Shown here: piece by piece, positions 20,501 through 32,910 of the stretch
Layout: every line of letters begins with the position of its first letter
How positions within the stretch are numbered: position 1 is the stretch's first letter
Assembly (NCBI RefSeq): GCF_036898095.1
Contig: NC_090746.1
Coordinates: forward strand, 113,018,198 to 113,082,197
Length of the DNA: 64,000 nt
Reading direction: 5' to 3'
DNA from: Palaemon carinicauda
Lineage: Eukaryota > Arthropoda > Malacostraca > Decapoda > Palaemonidae
Program-made: the position numbers and the translations under genes
The notes under the pieces: model-generated
The model's input: only the letters and a program-made list of their open reading frames with translations
What the model was told of the DNA's origin: nothing
The model's database searches: none

Positions 20501-21165
20501 GATTGCCCAACAGCTATCCGAGTTTGCCTCCTCCAACTGTTCCTGCTCTACAAACAAGCTCCTCCCACCTCCTAGTGTACAACAGAGGAGGTACTTTGAG
20601 ATCCTGGAGGAGCCCAGGCCAGCTCTTCCACTTCACCACTTTCTGGAAGAACTAACGAGGGGGATTTCTCTTGAGAGAGACTCCAGCCGGCAGGTCTCTT
20701 TCTCGGCGGCCGAAGTCGTTAACCAGGAAAAGGTCACAAAGTATGCGATGCAGGCTATTTCGTGGCTGGATATCTGGTTAGGGACCTTGGGATTCCTGGT
20801 ACGATCCGAGGATTTCTCCAAGGAGCGTAACAGGAAGGCTATGGAGACCTTCCTCTGAGGCACTCGTATGATCGAGTTTCTTGCCCACCAAGTTTCGAAC
20901 TTGTGGGCAAAGGCCATCTTAAAACGTCTGAGAGGTTCCACCAACAGGTCCCCAGCGTCGAGATAAATAGGCTCAGACATTCCTCTCTAGAGGGAGCCCA
21001 CCTGTTTGAGCCTAAGAATGTGGAACGTGCTGCTGAGAGGTGGAGGAAGTCTCATCAAGACTCCCTCCTCCATAGGGCTTTAACATCCAAGCCCTATAAA
21101 CCTCCAGCACCTCAGCAGTCCCGTCCAAGACCACAACGACGAAATCAGCACTGAAGACAGTAGTG
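17588..21165 (+). pseudogene. DIRS-B1 gag remnant, low-complexity middle and capsid-like end
   Basis: No frame spans this part. Ser/Pro-rich fragments (17,748-18,243) lead into the tandem array at 18,800-19,560. From 19,888 a basic segment (MASSTPLKRKRGVSDTGTS) begins, and from 20,385 to 20,858 a capsid-like segment (QRRYFEILEEPRPALPLHHF, WLDIWLGTLGFLVRSEDFSK) parallels the DIRS-A1 Gag C-terminal half. It closes with a basic Gln/Arg-rich tail near 21,150. Assignment rests on order and on the similarity to DIRS-A1 and B2. Confidence 0.65.
18800..19560 (+). repeat. Degenerate tandem array in DIRS-B1 gag
   Basis: Short units built from cctgcgcgccag- and tctcctgtgcgtcagcgct-like words. A clearer sub-array has copies starting at 19,064, 19,118 and 19,170 (period 52-54). 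All frames are open in long runs because the unit is GC-rich and stop-poor, so the reading frames here (Ala/Arg/Ser/Pro-rich) should not be trusted. Confidence 0.8.
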
Positions 21166-21176
21166 TCTAATGAGCC

Positions 21177-21660
21177 CTATCGGCACGCTTCATTCCGGGC
21201 AAAAGGAATGTGCTCGCTGACAACCTGAGCAGAGCATCTCAGATAGTGAGTACCGAGTGATCTTTGGATTATCTAGTAGCCAACAAAGTCCTGACTTTGT
21301 GGGGTTCTCCGACATTTGACCTCTTCGCAACGGCCCTGAACTTCAAGCTCCCGTTGTATTGTTCCCCAGTCCCAGACCCCAAGGCTCTGGCAAGATGCAT
21401 TCCAACAACGGTGGGACAACATCAACGTTTACACCTTTCCCCCGTTCTGTCTGATGAGGAGGGTACTCAACAAGGCCAGAACATCGGTCAATCTTTCAAT
21501 GACTCTCATAGCTCCGCTATGACATCACGCAGAATGGTTTCCGGACCTTTTGCAACTCATAACGGAGCCCCCAAGAGAACTCCCTCCTCGACACAATCTA
21601 CTCAAACAACCACATGCCAACATATTCCACAAAGCCGTAGCTTCGCTACTACTTCACGCC
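21177..21660 (+). pseudogene. DIRS-B1 RNase H tail and conserved DIRS region
   Basis: Directly after gag, the sequence reads in broken frames as an RNase H end (a FIPGKRNVLADNLSRA-like stretch near 21,190-21,235) and then SPTFDLFATALNFKLPLYCS and NVYTFPPFCLMRRVL, equivalent to DIRS-A1 RT-ORF residues about 545-630. The RT and the first three RNase H carboxylates are gone. The next segment (PRELPPRHNLLKQPHANIFH) is shared with DIRS-B2. Confidence 0.7.
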
Positions 21661-22740
21661 AGGAGACTATCCAGCACCTCCTCTCTCAGAGAGGATTTTC
21701 GCAACAAGTTGCGATTAGGATGTCTGGTTACCTGCGAAAATCATCAGCAGCAGTCTACCAGGCAATAGTGGAGTTCCTCGTGTATTTGCGTGAAGAAATG
21801 CGCCTGTCAGTCTTGGCGGTAAAAGGCTATCGCTCAGCCTTGAGCCTCGCCTTTAGACTGAAAAGAATGAACATTTCTTCATTGCTAGAACTTTCCTTAC
21901 TCATACGTAGTTATGAACTTCCCTGTCCTCAGTCTGAAGTGAGACCTCCCCCATGGAACATGGTTTGAGTTCTCAGGTCTCTTAAAAGACCTTGTTATGA
22001 ACCTTTACGCCAGGCAACAGATCGCCACCTGACTTGGAAGACGGTGTTCCTGCTAGTTTTGGCTTCTGCCAAACGAGTCTGTAAGCTGCATGGTCTCTCA
22101 TACATCATCGCCCATTCAAGGGGATGGGGAGAGGTAACGTTCAGCTTCGTCCCTGAGTTTATTGCTAAGACTCAGAACCCAGGAGTAGCGGATCCATGAT
22201 TCGACTCCTTCTGGATTTTTTAGTCTCCTTTCTGTAACAGATGACCCAGACCATGTCTTACTATGCCCAGTGAGGTTTTGAGGCTGTATTTCAAGAGAAC
22301 AGCCCCAGCTCGTCCCTGTGTGCCTGCACTACAGCCGCAGCTTGTCCCTGTGTGCCTGCACTATTCGTCAGCGCAGGAAGGACTGAGTGGAGGGTCACCA
22401 AGAACACCATCTCAGCATGGATTCGCAATGTCATAGATCATGGATTGAATCCAGACCCCCCTCCTTCACGTCGCCCCAGAGCTCATGATGTCGGGCGTAG
22501 CTACATCTTTGGCATTCAAGAGAAACTTCTCAGTGACGCAGGTTCTTCAAGCTGGGGTGTGGAATCATCAAACCACATTCACATACCACTACCTGCAAGA
22601 TGTGACCCACAGGAGACTCGGTACGTTCTCTATCGGTCCTCTGGTGGGTGCACAACAGCTGGTTTAAAACCTCAAGCTCCTTATTGGACAAGTAGCAGAA
22701 GGTTGGGGGCATTGTTACCCGGTTTTAGTCTGCATGAATG
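21661..22740 (+). pseudogene. DIRS-B1 tyrosine recombinase, frameshifted
   Basis: Core-binding part reads SAAVYQAIVEFLVYLREEMR and VKGYRSALSLAFRLKR (to 21,968, then a stop). The Arg region follows in another frame (TWKTVFLLVLASAKRVCKLH near 22,037-22,090). The His/Arg region is split by a frameshift: one frame has the His (RAHDV), another has VATSLAFKRNFSVTQVLQAG. The terminal region has YHYLQDVTHRRLGTFSIGPL with candidate Tyr residues. At least three lesions. It belongs to a family distinct from DIRS-A. Confidence 0.78.
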
Positions 22741-23310
22741 AAAAGGTTTGACTGGCCCTTATTCTTTTCTTCATTCTCCCCTCTCTTGGGGAAAGCAGCA
22801 TCCTGGGTTCTCTGCACAGCTGACCTCAAACCACTGCAGGTAAACCAAGCTCCCTTGTGTACCTAGTATTAAGACTAATACTATTGCGTCCTCATGCCCT
22901 AGGGAGGTGGCATCGGGAAAGTCTTGGTTACACAGTTTTTTCCTTCTAAAGACTTGGAATAACTTTACCTGGACGGTCACACTTCTATATACCTCAACAC
23001 ACAGCTTGCGTCGCAAGGATTTAGCGAGGTGCAGGGACTCCTTATATTTCAGTACTGACATACTCAGATAAGGAGCCCCCGGGTAAAGCCAAAAAGCCAG
23101 ATTGGTAGGGACGTCCACCCTTCCTAATGGGTGAGTCGCCCCTATAGATAGCGTGGTTTGTGTTCCAGTTATGGAACAAATGACATTCGTAGATAATTTG
23201 TATTTTTCCTAACTATACAAACCTTAGCTATGTATACAAATTTGCCTGCCAGCCCTATCCCCCTTGAAGTCTCCCCTGGCGTTATAACTAGTAAGGTTGG
23301 TTCTCCAGTC
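22741..23310 (+). other. DIRS-B1 3' noncoding region with ICR-like segment
   Basis: No reading frame. A similar block follows the YR of DIRS-B2 (about 45,060-45,560). Bases about 23,166-23,235 resemble the ICR of DIRS-B2 (atggaacaaatgac, gataatttgtatttttcc). The matching inverted right arm is absent, and LINE-C sequence begins near 23,310. Confidence 0.6.
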
Positions 23311-23315
23311 ATGCT

Positions 23316-24536
23316 TTGATTTCATTAGTAGTTAAGACTGAGCAGCCTGTTCCTGATATATCATACTCTTGTAAAATTTATATGAAATCCCAAGCAGACT
23401 GGAATGGTATTTTGCATGATCTTTTGTGCTTGAATTGGTCACAATTATATAGTAGTGTAGATCCTGTTGTCCCTTTGAATGAGAATCTAGTCAACATAAT
23501 TGATAGGCGTATCCCTTCTCGTCTGCTAAGGTACCGAGTGAAGGACAAACTGTGGTTTAATGATGATTGTAGACATGCTTATTTGGAGAAGCAGGAGGCC
23601 TATCATCTTTGGAAGGGTAACAGATCAGATTTGACCTGCAACAACTATACTCAGCTTCGAGCTTTTGCTCAGAGAGTTTATGCCTCAACTGAAAAGGAGT
23701 ACAATTTAACCATAAAAGAAACCCTTTCTGGTACAACTCAGGAACATAAATGGTGGTCTACCCTTAAATCTGCACTCTTTGGTGTAGATGCAACAGTTCC
23801 TCCTTTACTTAAACCAGATGGCTGTTACTCACTGTCCAAAGGAAAAGGCAACCCTGTTGGCTGATGTTTTTGACAGTAAACAGAGTAATGAAAAACTTGA
23901 ACTTCCTCATTCCTGTTTTCCTGAGGCAACTAACTAGTATAGCTTTTCGATCTTGTGAGATTAAAGCTGATGGACCTTGATTCTTATGGAGGTGTAGAGC
24001 CAAATGACATTTTTCCTTTGTTTTTTTATAAAGACAGCAGATTTCTTAGCTCCAAAGTTATCTGTTATTTTGCACAAGTTAGCAAGGAGAGGAGCTTTTA
24101 GTACTTGTTGGAGAATTGGTAATGTTACTCTTTGTAAATGTGTGTGGTAGCTCAAGTCCCCACTGATTACCGCCCAATTTCCATAACTCCCATATTAGCT
24201 AAAGTTTTTGAACGTCTTCTGGCAAAACGTCTTAATAGGTTTGCTGAAGGTAATCATCTATTCCTTAGTTTACAATTTGGTTTTCGTAAAGGCCTTGGAG
24301 CATGTGATGGCCTTCTTACAATCTCCAATGCTGTACAGAAATCCCTTGATTGTGATCAGGAAGTTCGTATGATTGGCCTTGATTTTAGTGCTGCCTTTGA
24401 CCGTGTTAATCATGAGGTCCTTGTTTTCAAACTCAAACAGTTAGGAGTGGGTGGGTCGTTTCATAGCATTATTATTGATTTTTTTAAAGTAATAGGTCTT
24501 AAAGAGTAGTTGTTGATGGGCACCATAGTGAGTACA
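23316..24536 (+). pseudogene. LINE-C ORF2: linker and first half of RT
   Basis: 23,316-23,864 is the linker between endonuclease and RT (NIIDRRIPSRLLRYRVKDKL, WFNDDCRHAYLEKQEAYHLW, HKWWSTLKSALFG). Lesions follow to 24,138, then RT: VPTDYRPISITPILAKVFER, FGFRKGLGACDGLL, MIGLDFSAAFDRVNHEVL (motif A). The frame is lost near 24,490 (poly-T) just before the transposon. Non-functional. Confidence 0.78.
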
Positions 24537-25169
24537 GTGAACCCTCGTTTATCGCGGTAGATAGGTTCCAGACCCGGCCGCGATAGGTGAAAATCCGCGA
24601 AGTAGTGACACCATATTTACCTATTTATTTAACATGTATATTCAGACTTTTAAAACCTTCCCTTGTACATAAACTACCCTTTAATGTACAGAACACTTAA
24701 TGCATGTACTACAGTACCCTAAACTAAAACAGGCACAAATATTAAAGGCGATTTTATATCATGCGTTTCCTAAACACGCCAAAAAGCACGATAAAAAATG
24801 GCAACCAATGTTTTGTTTACGTTTATCTCTGATCATAATGAAGAAACAAACGTATTTACACATCTGTGTATAGGTTAGTTTTTGCATTGATTATATTGAT
24901 TATTCAGTACAGTATGTTGATTTTGTTATTACCAATGTTTTACTTAATTTTTCTTAGGACTTCCAAATGAAATGTTTTTCTTTATGACACCGCCTGAAAC
25001 GACGGCGTAATAAAGTACGCTCAGTAAACAAACGAAGGCATTAAACACGCATGATGAAAGTGATAAATAATGATATTACAGTAAAAGCTTTTAGAAAATA
25101 TGTTATTACAAATATTATTTACCGTATCTATATAAAATCATACATACGTAGCAAAGCAAGAAAACAATT

Positions 25170-25172
<3 letters not shown>

Positions 25173-25237
<65 letters not shown>
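25173..25237 (+). repeat. (GA)n microsatellite
   Basis: About 32 uninterrupted GA units inside the DNA transposon. Confidence 0.98.
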
Positions 25238-25239
<2 letters not shown>

Positions 25240-25439
25240 GTTTTATGTACGTAAATGTAAATTTTAAACAAAAAAAATAGCCCCATTTCATATAAAATAG
25301 GTTATTACAAATATTTTACTTTATCATATTACAGTAGTCTGTTTAATACTGTAAAGTTCAGTACAGTATGTTGTTGTTATAGTCATGGCGATGAAATTCT
25401 CAGGAAACAAAAACACGGCATTCAATTACAACAGCTGAT

Positions 25440-25442
<3 letters not shown>

Positions 25443-25505
<63 letters not shown>
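25443..25505 (+). repeat. (CT)n microsatellite
   Basis: About 31 CT units inside the DNA transposon, complementary in sequence to the GA array about 270 bases to the left. Confidence 0.98.
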
Positions 25506-25509
<4 letters not shown>

Positions 25510-25980
25510 GTTATACAATACTTACATATAGATGAAGAAACTAAAATTAGTTTTCTTAGTGTCAATTAAATACGAAATGAAAAAATTATGCCGAGTTTAC
25601 ATCCATTTCAATCGTTGCTAAAAATACAGCATCCGATTTCATCAGCAAACAACTATTTTTTGGGAAACATCATTTTATTCTAGAAAATTGCTGCTCTTTA
25701 AATAGTTAATTGCACATTAAGAAAGCATGTACTTTTGTTTTTAAATTTCGGGTGTGTTTTAAAAATCGAGTATTGTTGACTTCTTTTTGTTTTACTTTTG
25801 GCTGTGATTAGATCAGCTGACATCTAGCTGCCACTCTTAGGAGTGTACGAATACACTAACAAAGTATCGATTATACCATTTCTTAACTTATTCAAACCGT
25901 CTACAGTATACAGTTGATATTACATAAGCACCAATGTGTTATAACCTATAAAATGTTTTTTTTTATTACATTTAAAACAA

Positions 25981-26087
<107 letters not shown>

Positions 26088-26303
26088 GATATCTTTGTTG
26101 CTCCTCAAAGTTTCATTTATATTGAAAATCAATCATGATTCAATTTTCCTTACTTTCTCCTATCTCGCACCATCGGTCACATCGCGGTATTTTCGAAATT
26201 TCCGGAAAATCCGCGATATATGTAGATACATGCGTTATGAAAAAAATCCGCGAAGTGGTGAATCCGCGATGGTCGAACCGCGAAGTAGCGAGGGTTCACT
26301 GTA

Positions 26304-27217
26304 TAGGAATGTGATATCCGGTGTTCCACAGGGTAGTGTTCTTGGCCCTTTACTTTTCATACTATATACACATGACATGTGGTTTGGCCTAGAAAATAAG
26401 CTTGTTGCATATGCAGATGATGCTACTCTCTTTGCATCAATTCCATCCCCTGAATGTAGATCTGGGATTGGTGAATCCCTTAATAGAGATTTAGCTAAAA
26501 TTAGTGCATGGTGCAAATTATGGGGTATGAAGTTGAATCCTAATAAAACTCAAAGTATGATTGTAAGTAGGTCAAGGACAGTAGCTCCTCAACATCCGGA
26601 TCTCAGTATTGATAATGTTTCTTTAAATTTGTATGACTTTTGAAATTTTAGGTGTGATTCTCAACAGCAAATTTACTTTTGAGAAACACATTAGGTTAGT
26701 GTCTTCTTCAATTGCACAAAAAATTGGCTTATTGAGAAAGTCTTACAAGATTTTCGGTGATCAATCTATTTTGAAGAAGTGTTTTAATTCTGTCATTCTA
26801 CCTTGTTTTGAGTATTGTTCTCCTGTCTGGTGTTCAGCTGCTGATTCTCATCTTAATTTGTTGGACAGAAACTTATGGTCTATTAAATTTCTTATTCCTG
26901 ATCTAGATATTAATCTTTGGCACCGTCGTTCAGTTAGTTCATTATGCATGTTGCATAAGATTTTTCATAATTCTGACCATCCTTTACATTCAGATCTCCC
27001 TGGACAATTCTATCCTGTTCGTAATACTAGGCAGGCAGTTAATTCTAATAGCCAGGCCTTCTCTATCATGAGACTCAATACTGCACAGTATTCTAGAAGT
27101 TTTATTCCTGCTGTTACCAAGTTGTGGAATGATCTTCCTAATCGGGTAGTTGAATCAGTAGAACTTCAAAAGTTCAAAGTTGGAGCAAATGTTTTTATGT
27201 TGACCAGGCTGGCATGA
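26304..27217 (+). pseudogene. LINE-C ORF2: second half of RT and C-terminal domain
   Basis: Continues the RT with VISGVPQGSVLGPLLFILYT (motif B) and KLVAYADDATLFASI (YADD motif C, about 26,400-26,440), then LNPNKTQSMIVSRSR. A frame change near 26,635 leads into EILGVILNSKFTFEKHIRLV, LPCFEYCSPVWCSAADSHLN and the closing RSFIPAVTKLWNDLPNRVVE. It stops at 27,217. Catalytic residues are present but the gene is split and frameshifted. Confidence 0.8.
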
Positions 27218-27275
27218 GTCTTTTTATAGTTTATATATGACATATCTTTTTGACGTTGTTAATAGTTTATATAGG

Positions 27276-30201
27276 ACAACACCACCATCCTCTGTGTGAA
27301 GGAAAGTAAAAAAAGATAGCTGGCAAATTCTCCCCCAATCCACCACCTGTGCTGAAAGTGAATGGTCATTATGTGGCTGGAGCAACTAAGGTTGATCATT
27401 TCTTAAATGTATCATGCAAGTGTGTAGCAGCCCCTGGTCATCAGCATAGGAACATTGAAGAAAAGAAAGTTTTGAATTTCGCAACAGGAAGGTAGGAGTC
27501 ATACAATTCTCCTTTTACTATAAAGAGAATTTGATTCTGCCCTTTCCACTTGTAATGATATAGGCCCTGGACCCAATGGAATTCCAAATGCAATGATTAA
27601 ACATGTATCAGTTAATACAAAGTTATTTATTTTAAGTATTATTAATAGTATATGGCAAGATCATAGTTATCCAAGTGTTTGGGAACTAACCATTATTTTG
27701 GCCTTTTTAAAACTGGGAAAGGATAAGTATTTAGCAACAACTATCGACAAATTGCATTGGCATCTTGCTCATGTTATGTAAGATCATGGAGAAGATGGTC
27801 AATGCAAGACTGATGTGGTACCTGGAAAAGAAATGTATTTTATCCCCTATCCAGTGTGGATTCAGAAAAATGCACTCAACAATTGATGTGTTGATATGAC
27901 TTGATTCCTCTATTTGTGAAGCCTTTGCTTCCAAACAGCACCATGTAACAGTTTTTTTTTTTACCTTGAAAACTCATATGATACTGCATGGAGATATGGT
28001 ATACTTAAAACCATTCATGAATTGGGATTAAGAGGAGAGCTACCACTGTTTATCCAATCATTTCTTTCATGTAGAGTTCTTAAAGTGAGAGTGGGGGAAA
28101 ACTTTTACGGGTTTATTTCTCGCCCTCCATCAGACACTAAAGGTCTGTTCAGGAGGGCCTTGGTGTGTGAAAAAATAATTTCTTTCCAGTTAATATTTTG
28201 CTCTGTATCGTTATCAGTTATTTCGCTATCAGAGATGAAAAGTCGAGAAGAAGGAGATCCCTAGGGTAGTGGCTGAGTGTAACCCTGTTTGTACCAGCAA
28301 TTAATAGGATATCCTCAGTCATTCCCCAAGATATCCTCTCAACACTATTTGTGGATGATTTCTCCATATCATTTGCTGGAGCTAGAATGGCAATGATCGA
28401 GTTAAAACTACAATTCACAATTGACAAAATTATTCAGTGTGCTGATATGAATGGGTTTGAGTTTTCAACAAGCAACACTTCTATTGTCCATTTTTGTCAT
28501 ATCCAAGGAGAACATCCAGATCCACATGAAAAGTCAACAGATCCCATGTGTAGGTGAAGCTAAATTTTCAGGATTGATTTTCGATTTTAGGCTTACGTGG
28601 GTTCCTCACTTAAAGGCGTTGAAAACTAAATGTCTTGAGGCTCTGAATCTTTTAAAAGTATTGTCCCATACATCATGGGGGCAGACCGTAAAACTATTTT
28701 AGAATTATACAAGACCTTAATTGTTTCCAAAATTAGTTATGGGTGTGAAATAATTAAAGATGTTAGATAAAATACATTATGCTGGTATTAGATTGTCCAC
28801 AGGAGCGTTTAGAACCTCACCTATTCCAAGTCTCCTGGTTGATGCTGGAGAGTTACCTCTAGACCATTACCAAATGTCTTCCATTATTCGGTATTGATTT
28901 AGGTTACAAAGACTCCCTAATGCCTTTCAGACTGCAAGCCATGTATGGCACTCAGCATACTTTTGAGTTGCACCCAAAATCTCCTCAACCTTATGGCTTT
29001 TGGGTAAAACAGTCCTGGTATAATTAGAGGTAAGGTGCTTCCATTTAAGATATCATCATCCCCTCCGTGGAAATTACCACAGATATCTTTTAGTAAATAT
29101 TTTAGTGGTAAAAAAACATGACTGAATTAGAAGCTAGGTCTCTTTGTATGGAACATTTTGAAGAACATAGGAAATCAACTTTTATATATACCGATGGCTC
29201 CAAATCTGATGCTGGCGTTGGATTTGGAGTATATACTGTTGTAGTACTTTTAACTGTAGAGGTGCACTTCCTCCAATATCTTATATATTTACTACCGAAT
29301 TATATGGCATGCTAACCGCTATTGGGAAAATAGCGTTAAAAGAGGAGGGCAATTTTACCATTTATAGTGATTTAAGAATTGTCCTTCAAGCTTTAGAAGG
29401 TTTTAATGCTAGTAACCCTTTAGTTGTAAAGATTTTAGAGTAGCTTTTAGTTATTTATCTAAAAGGTATAACAGTTCGATTTTGCTGGGCTCCGGCACAC
29501 GTAGGCGAGTCTGGAAATGAAGAGGCAGATTCATTGGCAAAGAGTGCTGCAGCCGAGTTGCTACCAAGAAGGTATCTCATTCTCTGTAAAGATGTTTTAC
29601 CAGCAATTAAGAATTCTATTTATAACAATTGGCAACAGCAGTGGGATAGTTTAACTGATAATAAGATGAGAGAAATTGCGAGTTATATCCCCTTGGAGGT
29701 ATGATGGGATGCCCCAAAAATGGGAGACTACTCTTTGTTGTCTACGCATTGGTCACACTCGGATGACACACGAGTTTCTGCTGGCTGGCCAAAACCAACC
29801 ATATTGCGACGACTGTTTGATACCTTTGACAGTGAGGCATTTGTTGACTGAATGTCCCACTTATATATATCACAGAAATAAATAGATATCTGTTTGAGGC
29901 TCGAGGTGAGGATGGCAGGTTCATCCTCTGTTTGAGGCTCGGGGTGACGATAGCAGGTTCATCCTCTTCTTTGTGGCTTGGGGTGAGGATGGCAGGTTCA
30001 TCCTCGCTAAGATCCTTGGACATGATGTGTCATGCAATGATAGTGGCATTTTTGAATTTATATCAGAAGCAGGTCCTCTTGATGCCATTTAACTTTTATA
30101 ACATATTTACCCGGTTTTAATTAAATAGTCTGTTAATAATTATTTATGATAAAAATGATATCGGCGTCAATGACCTTCGACGTCAGGTTGCCAGAGAACT
30201 T

Positions 30202-30205
<4 letters not shown>
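27276..30205 (+). mobile_element. LINE-D1, decayed 5'-truncated I-like LINE
   Basis: Starts inside ORF2 (sequence matching the TPPSSVWRKVKK region of LINE-D2 at about 40,800) and follows LINE-D2 to the 3' end. RT pieces: 27,593-27,780, 28,290-28,560 (LFVDDFSISFAGARMAM), 28,451-28,900. RNase H: 29,118-29,560 (FIYTDGSKSDAGVGFGVYTV). C-terminal Cys/His part: 29,676-29,885 (PYCDDCLIPLTVRHLLTECP). The 3' UTR ends in the family signature tcggcgtcaatgacctt...tcagg...gccag near 30,157-30,200. A tandem tggcaggttcatcctc block (29,910-30,005) is repeated three times. Many stops and frameshifts. Confidence 0.8.
29895..30010 (+). repeat. Three short tandem repeats in LINE-D1
   Basis: The stretch gaggctcgaggtgaggatgg and its ggcaggttcatcctc continuation appear three times with spacing of about 42-45 bases, where the other LINE-D copies have it once. 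Confidence 0.75.

Positions 30206-30233
<28 letters not shown>
30206..30233 (+). repeat. (CT)n tract at the LINE-D1 3' tail
   Basis: About 13 CT units directly after the LINE 3' signature, where other copies end in tcaa repeats; followed by a T run. Confidence 0.9.
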
Positions 30234-30244
30234 CTTTTTTTTTT

Positions 30245-32115
30245 TTTATTCTAGAGACATGCATATACCTTTGTAGTTATCTTGAGCCAGATTTTATGGA
30301 AGCTAACAAATTTAGTATATTTGTTATAAAAACAAAATTTTAAGTTGTAATTTTATAGATTTGGTTAGTAACAATCTATTGATTAACATGAAAATAAGAG
30401 AGACCGTCCCTTAACTATAAACCTGAAACATTGGTATTTTGGTAATGAAGAAAAATAGCATTTGAAACATTAGATGACTGCTCATGGAAGTAAATATGAC
30501 AATTGTAGTCATAAAATATGAGCTTCATACTGTATGATTTGGTGCTTTGGTTGATGTTAGAATAACTTCTACTTTTTACATTCCTCAAGTATTTATTGTG
30601 TAATATAATTAAGGGGAAGAGCTCCGGAAGGTGAATTTGGAGGCAAGACAGGTACTCTCTCTCAAGGAAAAGCTAGCTGCTCATTTTGTTAATGATCTGA
30701 CTGTAAGGTAAAGTGGAATTCAGATATCATTGTATGATTTATTAGACCAAGACTTGAAAAAACACTGAGGTTCACAGTCTGATTTTATTCAACCCACAAG
30801 CTTTGATCATTCCCTGCAATCAGGCCTAAGATAAAGCTGTTAGGATACTACACTTGAGAAAAAACACAAGACCAAATGATTTATATTTAAAAATTAGATA
30901 TGTTCATCAAAGCCAAACGGATGAATATCAGTTAGGAGAAAGATTTCCTGCCACAAGGGATACAACGTCAACCTCACGTTTTCTCCTTGCGTGTCGTTCT
31001 CTTAGCAGGACTCGCCTTCCCTCAGGTCTTGTCTTCATGAAGGTTGGTCTCTAACTGTATTGAGAGATTTCCTCTGTTGCATGGCTGTTTTATTTTCCCC
31101 TAATTAGAGTCTTATTTCATCAGCTCCTGTGTCTTTTGTAAGGGAGTCCACTTTTTGGAGAGTTTCCTATAATCTGCAGACCACTTTTTTCTGGAATGTT
31201 GCAAGTCCCTTGTAGTTCTTTATGATGCAGTCTTTTTCTGGGCCATATCATGTCCCCATTTGGGTCACTTACAGAAACTATATTGAGAGGTCTCTAGGTT
31301 GTGGCCAGAAACATGGTTTGTGTTACTTTCTCTACCAGCTGGTTGCTATTGGTCTGCTCTTTGTTCATCCTGGGACCCTCTTCAATATATTTCATGCTCA
31401 TTTTATTTACCAAGTCTGCATTCCTTTTATCATTATCACCATTGTCTAGTATTGGCTTTCATTTTTATCGTTGTCATTTTTCACATATGTCTTATACAAT
31501 TTCTTTGTTTAACTCTCTTTAAATGCATTATTGGCAGTTCTCAGGTTTGCTTTTTCTTGTATATCCAAGGATATCTTTTAACAACGTAGGGTACTGTTTA
31601 AATGCTGCAGTTTTCCTTCTATCATCCTTTTATTCATAGATTTTGCCACAATCTTCTTTTTATGGTAGCAATAGTTGGAATTTTAATGGCACCTAATATA
31701 TTTCTATACTGTTTACCTTGTTTTCATTATCCATTTGTTAGATTTTCTCATATTGGTTGTGTTCAGAATGAATGACATCGCAGCATTCCTCCAAAACATT
31801 TCTCCTACTTTCACTTAATTGCAACTTTTCTATAGATAACATGGGTTACATTTGTTAATTTTAGCTTTAACAATGTTTCTCTAATCATTCAGGTTGATAT
31901 CTGTATAAGTTATATTATCCCCTACCTTGAGTCCTTGTTTATGGTAAGACTTATGCATATTACATATCATGAAAGGAATCTTCTCTTTTTATCTATTTCA
32001 AACCCCCACTATCTCACTGTTTCTACTATGAGCCAAGTACTGTAGTGTGCTTTCCATTCTTTATAGATCCTGTTATTACAAAGGCATTGTTAGTTAGGAA
32101 GAGTATCCTATCTTT
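30245..32115. other. No gene seen (about 1.9 kb)
   Basis: AT-rich sequence, short frames only, none resembling a known domain. No repeat matching another part of the window was noticed. Confidence 0.5.
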
Positions 32116-32119
32116 AGAT

Positions 32120-32430
32120 AGTTTTCAAGTCCTTTTACTACTTACACTCTCATATATAGTTGAATTGATTGAACTTCAAAAGTTCAAACTTGCAGCAGAT
32201 GTTTTTAAGTTGAGTAAGCTGACATATGTGTTTTTATAGTATATATGTGAAATATGTTTTGATGTTACCATTTTAAAAATATTTAATTTTTAATTGTTCA
32301 TTAGTTCTCAGATCATTTATTTCCTTATTTCCTTTCCTCACTGGGTTATTTTTCCCTGTTGGAGCCCTTGGGCTTATAGCATCTTGCTTTTCTAACTAGG
32401 GTTGTAACTTAGCTAGTAATGATAATTATA
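32120..32430 (+). mobile_element. LINE-C 3' end fragment
   Basis: Begins in the last codons of the LINE-C ORF2 (IELQKFKLAADVFKLSKLT) and continues through a 3' UTR with tttttccctgttggagccc and ttgggcttatagcatcttgc, ending near agctagtaatgataatt. A strongly 5'-truncated copy. Confidence 0.8.
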
Positions 32431-32584
32431 TTATATTGTTTTATTCTACTAGTAACTTCCATTTCTGGAATCTATTTGTTCCTACGTGACATGTAGTTAA
32501 AGAGGTTGGTTCAGCAAGTAGTTTACCAACTTTATTTCTTGTTTTCATTATTTTTTTTTCTGCATTTTGTAATCTTTCAAAACC

Positions 32585-32910
32585 TGGGACCAAGTTGTGG
32601 AATGATTTTTTTAATCGGTAAACTTTAAAAAGTTCGAACTTGCAGCAAATGTTTTTATGTTGAACATGCTAACTATGTCTTTTTACAGTTCATTTATATG
32701 AAATATCTGTTTTAAGGTTGTTAGTTTTTAAATTATTTTTTAATTGTTCATTACGTCTTATATTGTTTATTTATTTCCTTATTTCCTTTCCTCATTGGGC
32801 TATTTTTCCCTGTTGGAGCCCTTGGGCTTATAGTATCTTGCTTTTCCAACTAGGGTTGTAGCTTTGGTAGTAGTAGTAGTAATAATAATAATAATAATAA
32901 TTTGTATATA
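32585..32910 (+). mobile_element. LINE-C 3' end fragment with (TAG)/(TAA) tail
   Basis: Starts gggaccaagttgtggaatga (equivalent to TKLWND of ORF2), runs through the same 3' UTR and ends in tag and taa triplets at about 32,866-32,901. Truncated copy. Confidence 0.85.

Larger units (their letters stand above)
17424..23290 (+). mobile_element. DIRS-B1, second DIRS family, RT-deleted
   Basis: In order: a Cys-rich gag start, a long low-complexity gag middle, a capsid-like gag end, the RNase H tail, and YR. The RT and most of RNase H are missing between about 21,165 and 21,185. Near 23,150-23,250 there is an ICR-like segment (atggaacaaatgac, then gataatttgtatttttcc) also found at the right end of DIRS-B2. 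The left terminal repeat is not visible because DIRS-A2 abuts it, and the right arm is missing where LINE-C begins. Exact ends are uncertain. Confidence 0.75.

Noticed and set aside
31222..31589. Overlapping hydrophobic frames suggesting a membrane protein
   Set aside because: T-rich sequence gives Phe/Leu/Ile-rich frames in several phases; no start context or domain.
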